8,901 bases of DNA, taken from NCBI GenBank assembly GCA_021767325.1, contig JAASTM010000060.1:1-8901 (forward strand), given 5' to 3'. Shown here in pieces: positions 1-7,838 of the stretch. The stretch comes from Spirochaetales bacterium. Its GTDB lineage: Bacteria; Spirochaetota; Spirochaetia; DSM-16054; Sediminispirochaetaceae. The position numbers and the translations under genes are program-made. Under the pieces are notes generated by a model, which was not told the origin of the DNA, ran no database searches, and worked only from the letters and a program-made list of their open reading frames with translations. Each line of letters begins with the position of its first letter. The first letter of the stretch is position 1.

Positions 1-89
1 CCTTCGTCTAGGGCAGCCTGTACAAGTTCCTGTACTTCCTTGGCCTTCCCTTTTTGGAGGTTTTCGGACATAGCCTCATAGTCAGCCAT
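1..89 (-). CDS. Methyltransferase corrinoid (B12-binding) protein, N-terminal fragment
   Basis: Only the first 29 codons lie in the window; the rest continues past the left edge. The visible peptide begins MADYEAMSENLQKGKAKEVQ and runs on to a region rich in Glu, Val, Gln and Ala. This resembles the start of the helical cap domain of MtaC/MtbC/MtgC-type corrinoid proteins, whose early residues typically read as a helix with a 'GKAKEVQELVQAALDEG'-like pattern. Such proteins carry the methyl group on cobalt between a substrate methyltransferase and a second methyltransferase. The ATG is preceded by AAGGAG (97-102 on the complement) at a 7-nt spacing, so the start is well supported. The cobalt-ligand motif (DxHxxG) would lie outside the window and cannot be checked here. 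The neighbouring corrinoid activator and UroD-family gene strongly support the call. Confidence 0.8.
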   Translation of the reverse strand, partial: MADYEAMSENLQKGKAKEVQELVQAALDE

Positions 90-137
90 TCATCCACTCC
101 TTCTGTTAAAGTCGTTGTATCTATCTCACCACTATCT

Positions 138-206
138 ACTATACCGCAGGCCGTTAAGCAACTATTGGATTTTCTTTATCTTTTTTGAACTTTTTAGTCT
201 TCTTTT
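138..206 (-). promoter_or_regulatory. Possible activator-dependent promoter with phased A-tracts, upstream of the corrinoid gene
   Basis: The 137-nt gap between the AraC-type gene and the corrinoid gene holds no ORF. On the minus strand there is a -10-like TATAGT (143 to 138) with no recognisable -35 at the right distance. Upstream lie four A-tracts (complements of 203-206, 191-195, 181-186 and 170-173) whose centres are about 10-12 bp apart, a spacing that tends to curve DNA. A good -10 without a -35 suits a promoter that needs an activator, and an AraC-type activator is encoded just upstream. The alternative is plain read-through from the upstream genes with this as an A-rich leader. No hairpin or terminator is visible. 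Confidence 0.3.
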
Positions 207-226
207 CCACCCGTTCAGGCAGCAGT

Positions 227-1558
227 TCAGGCTTCGTGAATCTCCTGATTGTCCTGGGGAAAATGCCCCCAGGACTCACGGTACTTACCGGGAGAGGTTC
301 CTACAAATTTTTTGAACACCTTCGTAAAATAGCTCTGATCTTCATAACCGACCATTCCCGCCACATCCACCAGTTGAATATTTCTGTCACGCAGGAGTAA
401 CTTGCTTTTTTCTATGCGGATCTGGTTCAGATAGCTCTTGAAGGTACTCCCGACCTCCTGCCTGAAGATCTTGCTGAAGTAAGCCGGACTCAGGTACACC
501 TCGGACGCAACCTCTTCGAGGGTGGTTCTGCGGGCATAATGCTCGTGGATATACTGAATTGCCTTGTAGATGGCATCGGTGTGTTTGATATCCTTCAAAT
601 CGAACACTAAATCCGTAAACCGCTCCAGAATTCTCGAAAGCCAGTACGCCAGGTCGTTGGTACTGCGAAAGGCGTGCACCTGCGAGAGATAGGTATAATT
701 GAGGCCGAAGATCTGCTCGGTATCCGCGCCCCCTTCCATTGCAGCTCTCGACAACAGCACCACCAGCTCCATTACCCTGGACTTGATCATCGAGAAGTCC
801 TCGCCAGCCGAAAAGAACACGCTGCCCAGCAGCTCGTTCAGAACCGCCTGGGCATGCTTTTTGTCGCCCTTGGAAATCATGTGCAGCAGCTCGCGCTCTT
901 TCTCGAGCGGGTACACATAACCGGGACGCTCCTGCCCCTCCATGGTTTTAATATGGTGAATGTATTCTGATATCCGGGACTGCTGTTCGAGCTCATCATT
1001 TTTTTCAGAGAGAATCCGGCTGCTCGAATCGGAGACTGAGACGGCGGTATAAAACAGAAGCTCCGAGAGGCTGTGGGCCCGGGAGGGATTGATGCGCTTA
1101 ATTTTCTTGACCAGGGTACGCAGGTGCTCTGTGTCGATGTGTGAAGCCGCTTTTGGGAGTTGCTCGCCGCCAGAGCCTTCCGATTGCCCTTGCGGGTGCA
1201 GGATATCATTCAGCAGCTCTTCCCGTTCTATCAGCAGGACCGGACCGGCAATCATCGCCCCCTGGATCACACCGTCGAACATTATGGGGGAGGCCCAATA
1301 GTTGAGTGAAGCCGGACAGAAGTAATGGTAACGCCCGCCAAAGCGCTCCGACTGATAAGAGCCGTACAGATGGGTCTTTCGACACACCTCCTGACCTGGT
1401 TTTTCGCCGTACAACTGGCTGCAGACCAGGCAGGTGTGAAAAATATCGGGAGTGCCCTGTACATTACCGCGTGAGTCGATCACAAAGCAGGGAACACCGG
1501 TAGCGGTTCTGTAATGAGAAGCGGCTTCGGTTGCGGCACTGAAATTATAATCGGCCAT
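227..1558 (-). CDS. AraC-family transcriptional regulator with N-terminal PocR sensory domain
   Basis: This is a 443-residue cytoplasmic regulator. Residues about 1-170 look like a PocR ligand-binding domain, with the spaced cysteines C43, C46, C59 and C81, the segment LNYWASPIMFDGVIQGAMIA and a GPV motif near 105. Residues about 205-325 are a helical linker like that of YesN-type proteins. Residues about 330-427 are a typical AraC double helix-turn-helix: AIQYIHEHY, then LEEVASEVYLSPAYFSKIF, then VDVAGMVGYEDQSYFTKVFK and GTSPGKYR. PocR domains are predicted to sense small hydrocarbon derivatives, as in the propanediol regulator PocR, so a C1 or methylated compound, or a corrinoid-related signal, is a reasonable guess. 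The gene starts 8 nt after the corrinoid activator gene with only a weak ribosome site, suggesting translational coupling. A likely target is the promoter before the corrinoid gene, which is inferred from position. Confidence 0.93.
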   Translation of the reverse strand: MADYNFSAATEAASHYRTATGVPCFVIDSRGNVQGTPDIFHTCLVCSQLYGEKPGQEVCRKTHLYGSYQSERFGGRYHYFCPASLNYWASPIMFDGVIQGAMIAGPVLLIEREELLNDILHPQGQSEGSGGEQLPKAASHIDTEHLRTLVKKIKRINPSRAHSLSELLFYTAVSVSDSSSRILSEKNDELEQQSRISEYIHHIKTMEGQERPGYVYPLEKERELLHMISKGDKKHAQAVLNELLGSVFFSAGEDFSMIKSRVMELVVLLSRAAMEGGADTEQIFGLNYTYLSQVHAFRSTNDLAYWLSRILERFTDLVFDLKDIKHTDAIYKAIQYIHEHYARRTTLEEVASEVYLSPAYFSKIFRQEVGSTFKSYLNQIRIEKSKLLLRDRNIQLVDVAGMVGYEDQSYFTKVFKKFVGTSPGKYRESWGHFPQDNQEIHEA

Positions 1559-1566
1559 TTGTCAAT

Positions 1567-3441
1567 TCACTCTATCACGGGGAAATACATCTGCTCAATA
1601 TATGCGTTTTGAAAGTAGGCATCGGAGGAGAGCTCCACATAGCGGCTTTTGGCCGGTATCTGGGCGAGTTCTTCCGCAACCCTTTTCGACAGCAGGCTCA
1701 GCACCGCCCCCTTTCCGGCCGAATTACCAATGGACTCAATTGACTCCAACCGATCCTTTGGAAAAAGCCCCAGCTTTACGGCGCTGTGCGTATCGATGTA
1801 GTTGCCGAACCCGCCGGCGATGAAGATCTTTTCAACCTCGGTATAAGTACTGCCGGCTGCATGCAGCAGAGAGTCGATTCCCGCAGCTATAGCCGCCTTT
1901 GCGAGCTGGACCTCCCGCAGATCTTTCTGGGTAAACAGGATTTCATCCCCGCCGGCCGACTCGCTGGCCCCGGCCAGCCTGAGTGCCGGCTCTCCATTCT
2001 CCTCGACATAGAATTTGAGCAGCTGCACAGCCGCCGGCCGGTCGGCCTCCTCCGGGGTGAGGATCCGTCCCGTATAGTCAGCAGCCCCGGTCGAAATCAG
2101 CAGACCGGCGATGTCGAAAATACCCGAACCGCAGATTCCCTGCGGGGGTCTCCCGCCGATGGTAGTGTAAAAAAGTTCCCCCTCCTCGAGATACACACTA
2201 TTAATAGCGCCGGCAACTCCGCCCATGCCACGGGAGATCTGTGCCCCCTCGAAAGCCGGTCCGGCGGCGGTAGAACAGGTAAACAGCTGATCCCGGTTAC
2301 CCAGAACTATCTCGCCATTCGTGCCGAAGTCTACCAGGAGGTTGAGTTTTTCCCTCTCAAGGATGCCGCTGGCCACGATACCGGCGCTGATGTCCGCCCC
2401 TACGTACCCCGAAAGCGAGGGAAGCAGCATGACCGGACAGCGGAATGCTTCAAAACCGAGTTCAGCCGCCGGGATAGTCTCTTCACTGAGAGAAACCGGT
2501 ATAAACGGGGCCGACGCAATAGCCGCTGGGCTCATTCCGGCAAACAGATGCATCATCGTGGTGTTTCCGGCAACCGCTATAGCCGACACATCCTCCACCT
2601 CCAGCCGGTTCTTCTGCAGCAGATCGCGGCTCATAGTTTCGATCTGCGACCTGATCCGATCCTGAATCAGATCCAGTCCGCCTTTCTCTCGCATCACATA
2701 CTCGATACGGCTGATTACATCTCCGCCAAATGATTTCTGCTTATTCAACCCCGAGACGGTATCGATCACTCCCCCGCTGGTAAGCGAGACCAGATAGGCT
2801 ACAACAGTGGTAGTGCCTACATCAACCGCAATACCGAAATGGCGTGCAGTAGTATCTCCGGCCTGCAGAGAATAGATCTGACGGTGATTGTGTACTACGG
2901 TAAGACTGTACCCGGCACTGCGTAGCAGCCCCGGGAGCTTCCGCCGCACATCCAGGGGCATCATTGCCGGCTGTCCGGCGCTGCGCTCCTGCAACAGGCT
3001 CTCGGCCAACCGGACAGTATCGGGGCGTTGATCGTCGATCGACGGGGTCGGTAGCTCCACATATGTTTTCTCGATCGGCGGATCGAGTTCGCCCTGAAAC
3101 ACCGCCGTATCGCTGAGAATATCCGCCTCGCCTGCCTCACCCAGCATTACAATATGGCAGTCACCGGCCAGCACAGCCCGGCAGGCGAGTCTTATGCCCG
3201 CATCGAGCTCATCAGGACTTAGGAAGGTATGTTCGGCGCCGTTGGGCGCCGATAGCCCGCAGTCGCGGCCCTCTGAAACCACCTGCACTTTACACTTACC
3301 GCAGGTACCGTTTCCGCCGCAGGGCGCATCCATCTCGACTTCATCAACCATGTTGAGTACATCCAGCAGCCGCATTCCCGCAGCCGCCACGACAGTATAT
3401 ATTTCGCCGTCCTGTTCCACCCGGCAGGTTATTTTAGACAC
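1567..3441 (-). CDS. Corrinoid activation protein (RACo-like, 2Fe-2S ferredoxin + ASKHA ATPase domain)
   Basis: The 624-residue product restores inactive Co(II) corrinoid to methyl-accepting Co(I) using ATP and a low-potential electron donor. The N-terminal part (about 1-100) is a plant-type 2Fe-2S ferredoxin domain with C41-x5-C47-x2-C50 and C87 as likely ligands. A linker follows (about 100-200), then the RACo middle and ASKHA domains (about 200-605). These show the phosphate-binding motifs DVGTTT (207-212) and DFGTNGE (371-377), CGSGIFD near 437, and AGGFGNYID (542-550). Length and domain order match RACo/RamA-like activators of O-demethylases and methyltransferases, although RamA itself uses 4Fe-4S clusters. 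The chosen start is GTG, lying 4 nt after a run of six G. An overlapping ATG two bases earlier is in another frame and opens only a four-codon ORF. The gene begins 37 nt after the mannosidase stop and fits the corrinoid protein encoded downstream. Confidence 0.94.
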   Translation of the reverse strand: MSKITCRVEQDGEIYTVVAAAGMRLLDVLNMVDEVEMDAPCGGNGTCGKCKVQVVSEGRDCGLSAPNGAEHTFLSPDELDAGIRLACRAVLAGDCHIVMLGEAGEADILSDTAVFQGELDPPIEKTYVELPTPSIDDQRPDTVRLAESLLQERSAGQPAMMPLDVRRKLPGLLRSAGYSLTVVHNHRQIYSLQAGDTTARHFGIAVDVGTTTVVAYLVSLTSGGVIDTVSGLNKQKSFGGDVISRIEYVMREKGGLDLIQDRIRSQIETMSRDLLQKNRLEVEDVSAIAVAGNTTMMHLFAGMSPAAIASAPFIPVSLSEETIPAAELGFEAFRCPVMLLPSLSGYVGADISAGIVASGILEREKLNLLVDFGTNGEIVLGNRDQLFTCSTAAGPAFEGAQISRGMGGVAGAINSVYLEEGELFYTTIGGRPPQGICGSGIFDIAGLLISTGAADYTGRILTPEEADRPAAVQLLKFYVEENGEPALRLAGASESAGGDEILFTQKDLREVQLAKAAIAAGIDSLLHAAGSTYTEVEKIFIAGGFGNYIDTHSAVKLGLFPKDRLESIESIGNSAGKGAVLSLLSKRVAEELAQIPAKSRYVELSSDAYFQNAYIEQMYFPVIE

Positions 3442-3478
3442 ATCGCCCCCCGTTCTTATACCTCTATATTACACCAGG

Positions 3479-6400
3479 TCAACGGGAAAAATCGAGTCTG
3501 TGAGTCTTTATCTCATACGGACGGTAACTGGTATTCAGGCGGCGTGGGTGTTCGAGCTCACACCCCGTGGGATTCTCCTCCAGAAGATCGGTTTCTGATG
3601 CCGAACACAGCTCTTTATCAAACTCGAATTGGACCGTACTGTGAGTAGCGTGGTTGTCAAAACTCCGCAAAATCAGCTCATCACCGGTTTCGGCCTGTTT
3701 AACCGCTTCAACAATGATGTGCGGCGAATCGACCACGGCCAGCGATCCCCTGGCGGGCATACATTCACCCGTACTCCGCTTTTTATTCCCAATAGCAGTG
3801 GCAACCACCGGCATATTCAGCTCGTAGGCGTGCCGGCTTACCGCTCCCTCGATCCAGGCACCAGAATGCGGGAGCAATGCATACGTAAACTGGTGAAATC
3901 CTTGATCGCTCTGGCTATCCGGGCGGACCGGACTGCGCAGCAGCGAAAGCCGCATCAGATTGTCGCGTACATCATATCCGTATTTGCAGTCATTCAGCAG
4001 TGCCACTCCATAATCTCCCTCCGAGAGATCCGCCCATTTGTGACCTGAAACCTCGAACTTTGCCTGATCCCAGCTGGTGTTCCGATGAGTAGGACGCTCG
4101 ATAGTAGCGAAGGGCAGATCATAGGTGGCTCGGCGCGACCTGATTTCCAGCGGAAAGGCCACCTTCAAAAGCTTGCGCTTGTTGTTCCACCACACCTTGG
4201 TCTTGAAATCGATGCGATGAGAGCGGGCATACAGCCACATTTCCTGCTCGATCACTGAATCGAGCACCTTCCAGGAAGCGGAGAACACCGCGCAGACCGG
4301 CCCGTTGCTCACACAGTGCCACTGCTCCTGTTGTGTAACCGGATAACAATACTCCTCAAAATGGTAGGCTAGATCCCAGCTGCTGAACTTGTAGCCCGGG
4401 TCATCTTCGTACACCTGAAATTGATTCCCCGGCCCGGCGAGCACCTCGTGGTGATGGTATTTATCATACAGCCGCGACAGAGCCCCCTCTTCATTTAACT
4501 CTATGGAGTAGAACGGGGTCTCGATCCTGTTTCCGTTCACACCGGCAGTCTTCTCGCTATCACCGGCCTTCACCTTCGAAACCCGGGCAGTCTCCCATCC
4601 CAGCGACGGTACTCGATCTGCCCCGCACCAGAGCCGGCCATTGTACTGCTGGTATGGCAGCTCGGTACCATCTGAAAATGATATTGTCCCGGAGGAACCT
4701 TCGGTGCCGGGCTCCAGGGGCAGGGCGACCACATCGGCCCGCTCCCAGGACAAAGTGTTGAACAGGAGCCACTGCCTGGCTGCGGTGCCATCATCAGCCG
4801 CTGCCTGCTGAGAGGAAACTCGTTCAATACTCCCGCTCACATAGTCGATCAACTCTGCCTTTATTTTTTCACCGATTTCGAAAATCGAATCGTAATCTCT
4901 TTTTATGTCCGGAACGCCCTCGGGGCTGTGAGTACCCGGAAGGGTGTCGTGGAACTGGTTCAGCAGGATCAGCTTCCAGCCCGCATTCAACCGCTCCTGA
5001 ATGCGCGGCCCGCCGTACACCCAGGCAATAGAGCTGATTACTTCTATATCACGGTAAAATATCTCCGCCTTTCGATTGAGGCGCTTCAGATCGCCTTTGG
5101 TAGTATAGGTACCGCGGTGGGCTTCCAGATACAGCTCATCATCCCACACCGCCAACTGATCGCTCTGCCCTTGAAGCCGCTGAAAAAACTCTTCAACAAA
5201 CTCTATTTTTCCGTCCGGCAGGCCGGGAAACTGTTTCGTCCGCAGGCTGGCCTCCACCATCTCTCGTGTAGGTCCGCCTCCGCCATCGGCATACCCGTAT
5301 ACATACAGGTTTTCACCCACGGTGTTCTTCTCGGCAAAATCATTCCAGTGCCGCCGAAGGGTATCCGGGTCATACTTCTGCCCGAAATGGGTCGGCGGAA
5401 AATGGGCGATTACCTCACTGCCGTCGGGGCCTCTCCATCGAAAGCTGTCATGCGGAAAATCGTTGGTATCGTTCCAGATATTCAGCTTTACAGTGCTAAA
5501 ATACTTCACTCCGGATTTTTTCAGAATCTGAGGTAGCGAATACATTACCCCGAACACATCCGGCAGCCAGCAGGTTGCAGTATCCACCCCCATCTCTTCC
5601 TTCAGGAATCGCTTGCCGAACAGAATCTGCCGAATAAGGCTCTCGGTGCCCAGCAGGTTTCCATCCGGCTCCACATACATCGCGCCGATCACCTCCCAGC
5701 GCCCCTCCTGCACCCGCTGCTTTACCTCTTCGAATACCTGCGGGTACAGCTCCTTCAGCTTCTCATACAGATATGGCTGGCTGTAGCTGAACCGGTACTC
5801 CGGATACTCGCGCATCAGACTCAGCATATTCGTGACGGTGCGGCAGTTTTTGCGGAAGGTCTCCCGAATCGGCCAGAGGTACACGATATCTAAGTGTGAA
5901 TGGGCACATATATTTACCCGGCCCGCTTTCTGATAGGCCCCGCTTGAAAACACCTTCTCCTGCAGTATAGAGCGCGCCTCCGCGGCCGCCCGGCGGGCCT
6001 CCTCCCGGCTCTCGATCCGGGGTCCGATTGCCCGGCAGGCAGACTCCAGATGGTGCAGCAGAAACTCCTCCACCTCAAAATCCTGGTCACTCTTCCAGTA
6101 GCTCAAATAGGTGTCCAACACAAAGCGCGCATCGTGGACGAACGCCTCTATTTCAACATCTCGCTTCAAAAGCCGGGCCCGCTCAAAACAGTGGGATTCA
6201 CGCTCATCGTTGCGGCGGTCGTCATAGGGGTAGTTGATAATAAAGGCCTCTATATCGAGCTCCAGTGTGGCACCGCCAACCGCCAGCTCCTTCAAAGGAA
6301 CAATCGAACGGTTCCAGTCCAGCCCCTGCCAGGGCCGCCCGTTAATGCTTATCTGAGCTTCACCTCCGTCCAGAAACAGGTCCAGTACGGTGTCCTGTCC

Positions 6401-6670
6401 GGCATGGCTGTTTGGAATAGTCAGGCTGGTATTGAAAAATGCCGTGATATTCGGTCCGCCCCAAAACTCTCCGAGGGTAATTTCGCGCCAGTTTTCATCA
6501 ATGTACTCGTAGTTTTCCGGCCCGTGATACACAGCCTGCCGGATCTTCCAGGGTGTAATATCAATCGGTTCATAATATACAAAGGCTTCCAGTCTCTGGA
6601 TGTGACGCTCGATCCAGTTGTGGGGTAAATCCGGGCTTCGTTCGGGGTCTTTGGGTTTTCTCTTCGGCAT
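3479..6670 (-). CDS. Alpha-mannosidase, glycoside hydrolase family 38 (MAN2C1/Ams1-like)
   Basis: This 1063-residue enzyme should hydrolyse terminal alpha-mannosides by a retaining, metal-dependent mechanism. An N-terminal beta domain (about 60-145) contains LFLDGGEAQISINGRPWQGL. The catalytic domain shows HSHLDIVYLWP (257-267), with H259 and D261 as probable metal ligands. It also shows WLPDVFG (368-374), with D371 as the likely nucleophile and metal ligand, YGYADGGGGPT (458-468), and NQFHDTLPGTHS (571-582), with H574 as the fourth probable ligand. The C-terminal part has the conserved IERPTHRNTSWDQAKFE and HKWADLSEGDYGVALLNDCK signatures of the large cytosolic/vacuolar type. There is no signal peptide (the start is MPKRKPKDPERS), so it acts inside the cell on imported oligosaccharides. 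The ATG lies 3 nt after the UroD-family stop, and GAGGGG/GAGG in the end of that gene serves as ribosome site, which suggests coupled translation. The family is clear; the exact glycan linkage is unknown. Confidence 0.96.
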   Translation of the reverse strand: MPKRKPKDPERSPDLPHNWIERHIQRLEAFVYYEPIDITPWKIRQAVYHGPENYEYIDENWREITLGEFWGGPNITAFFNTSLTIPNSHAGQDTVLDLFLDGGEAQISINGRPWQGLDWNRSIVPLKELAVGGATLELDIEAFIINYPYDDRRNDERESHCFERARLLKRDVEIEAFVHDARFVLDTYLSYWKSDQDFEVEEFLLHHLESACRAIGPRIESREEARRAAAEARSILQEKVFSSGAYQKAGRVNICAHSHLDIVYLWPIRETFRKNCRTVTNMLSLMREYPEYRFSYSQPYLYEKLKELYPQVFEEVKQRVQEGRWEVIGAMYVEPDGNLLGTESLIRQILFGKRFLKEEMGVDTATCWLPDVFGVMYSLPQILKKSGVKYFSTVKLNIWNDTNDFPHDSFRWRGPDGSEVIAHFPPTHFGQKYDPDTLRRHWNDFAEKNTVGENLYVYGYADGGGGPTREMVEASLRTKQFPGLPDGKIEFVEEFFQRLQGQSDQLAVWDDELYLEAHRGTYTTKGDLKRLNRKAEIFYRDIEVISSIAWVYGGPRIQERLNAGWKLILLNQFHDTLPGTHSPEGVPDIKRDYDSIFEIGEKIKAELIDYVSGSIERVSSQQAAADDGTAARQWLLFNTLSWERADVVALPLEPGTEGSSGTISFSDGTELPYQQYNGRLWCGADRVPSLGWETARVSKVKAGDSEKTAGVNGNRIETPFYSIELNEEGALSRLYDKYHHHEVLAGPGNQFQVYEDDPGYKFSSWDLAYHFEEYCYPVTQQEQWHCVSNGPVCAVFSASWKVLDSVIEQEMWLYARSHRIDFKTKVWWNNKRKLLKVAFPLEIRSRRATYDLPFATIERPTHRNTSWDQAKFEVSGHKWADLSEGDYGVALLNDCKYGYDVRDNLMRLSLLRSPVRPDSQSDQGFHQFTYALLPHSGAWIEGAVSRHAYELNMPVVATAIGNKKRSTGECMPARGSLAVVDSPHIIVEAVKQAETGDELILRSFDNHATHSTVQFEFDKELCSASETDLLEENPTGCELEHPRRLNTSYRPYEIKTHRLDFSR

Positions 6671-6673
6671 ACC

Positions 6674-7831
6674 TCACCCCTCGGTATCGTAAGTGCAGTC
6701 TGCCGCAGCGGCCGAAAAAGCATCTATCAACTCGGGCTTGGCATCAAAGAAGTGGTCGGAGGGGGCGATGATATATCCGCCGTCCCGGCCGGCAGCCTCA
6801 AAACAGCGCTTGACCTCCGCATACGTCTCTTCGGGCGTTGACCTCCATAAATAATACCCCTGGTCGAAACCACCGATAAAACACACTTTGTCACCGATTC
6901 GTGCATGCGCTTCTGCCAGATCGACATCCGCCCCCATTCCCGGCGGGGTAAAGGTTTCCATAGCATCGGGATTCATGGCTACAATATCCTCCAGTATCGG
7001 CATCATTCCCCCGCAGGTGTGGTACACGATTTTCTGGCCCGCATCATGGGCGGCATCAATGAGCGGAGCGTCGAAGGGAGCTACGAACTCCTGAAAAATC
7101 CCCGGTGAGATAACGGTAGTCGAAGCATCGCCCCCGCCGAGCTCGATCACATCAATCGGTGTGTTCTTCATTGAGTGTATGTAGCTGAGCTTTCGGTCCC
7201 GCAGAAAAGCAAGCAGCTCTTTCACCCACTGCGGATCATCAAAAGTCGCATATATGAGCTTCTCGATGCCCACCAACACCGCTGCATCCTGCCAGCAGCC
7301 GGGCTGTCCGTAGATATCAAAGACCGGGATGACCGATCTCACGATGCCCTTCTGGCCGATTGCCGCAGCATGTGACTCCACATCGTCAGTATCACAGACA
7401 AAGTGAGGCGCATATTTCCGGATGAGCTCAAGCTCCTGCGGTTCTTTGAGCAGATGCTCCTTCACCCAATGGGTATATTCATTTCCCTGCAGAATCATCG
7501 ACAGGCTCCCCTCGGGGGTGTCGATTGTATACCTCACCGTCTTGTACTGGGGATCCTGTAGGTTCTCCGTTGTAATCCGCCAATCATCACTTACTATTCC
7601 CTCATATCCGGTCGCTTCAGAGTCCGACCAATACTGTCCGCGGGTTGCGTCCGGTTTGAACGGCCGAATCCAGTCGATCAGATCGAGCCGGTGCGATTCG
7701 AAAAACTCGGAAAAACTGGCTCCGTTTTCGTATGTATTTAAGTAATATTTCTGTAAGGTATGAGTAGTTGCCGGCAATCTATCAGGCTTTTCATTGGCCA
7801 AGGCCTTCAATAATCTCTGCCTGGATGTCAT
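6674..7831 (-). CDS. Uroporphyrinogen decarboxylase-family protein, probable corrinoid-dependent methyltransferase
   Basis: The 385-residue protein belongs to the UroD/MtaA/CmuA superfamily of TIM-barrel proteins. Members beside corrinoid proteins transfer methyl groups to or from cobalt; the true UroD of heme synthesis is a different branch. The start reads MTSRQRLLKALANEKPDRLP, typical of this non-heme group. The zinc-site motif HxC is present as YHTCGG (H271, C273), with VIELGGGD (228-235) before it and CFIGGFDQG (317-325) after it. The third zinc ligand, a Cys after a Pro-Gly or similar in MtaA/MtbA, is not obvious: that position reads APSDHFF (356-362), so D359 or H360 may substitute. 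The ATG at 7831 is preferred over an in-frame GTG at 7837 because AAGGAG (7839-7844) is 7 nt from the ATG but only 1 nt from the GTG. As first gene of the cluster, next to a mannosidase, it probably demethylates the sugar (role inferred). Confidence 0.85.
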   Translation of the reverse strand: MTSRQRLLKALANEKPDRLPATTHTLQKYYLNTYENGASFSEFFESHRLDLIDWIRPFKPDATRGQYWSDSEATGYEGIVSDDWRITTENLQDPQYKTVRYTIDTPEGSLSMILQGNEYTHWVKEHLLKEPQELELIRKYAPHFVCDTDDVESHAAAIGQKGIVRSVIPVFDIYGQPGCWQDAAVLVGIEKLIYATFDDPQWVKELLAFLRDRKLSYIHSMKNTPIDVIELGGGDASTTVISPGIFQEFVAPFDAPLIDAAHDAGQKIVYHTCGGMMPILEDIVAMNPDAMETFTPPGMGADVDLAEAHARIGDKVCFIGGFDQGYYLWRSTPEETYAEVKRCFEAAGRDGGYIIAPSDHFFDAKPELIDAFSAAAADCTYDTEG

Positions 7832-7838
7832 AAACACG

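Noticed and set aside
170..206. Rho-independent terminator suggested by T-runs on the plus strand
   Set aside because: Transcription here is leftward, so the runs are A-tracts in the RNA, and there is no preceding hairpin.
1547..1558. Shared MADY start of the AraC-type protein and the corrinoid protein as a sign of duplication
   Set aside because: Similarity ends after four residues, the codons differ, and the two proteins belong to unrelated families; it is most likely coincidence.
1786..2733. A 315-codon open frame on the plus strand
   Set aside because: It lies wholly opposite the RACo-like gene, whose motifs are unmistakable; the translation shows no known motif and looks like a shadow frame.
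4928..5536. A 202-codon plus-strand open frame, and similar ones at 6050-6628 and 3629-4048
   Set aside because: All are antisense to the GH38 gene, with no ribosome site of note and no recognisable protein features.
6674..7831. Heme-pathway uroporphyrinogen decarboxylase (hemE)
   Set aside because: The HxCGG zinc-type motif and the corrinoid gene context fit the methyltransferase branch, and no other heme genes are present.
7835..7837. GTG start giving a 387-residue UroD-family protein
   Set aside because: It would be 1 nt from the ribosome site; the ATG at 7831 has proper 7-nt spacing.
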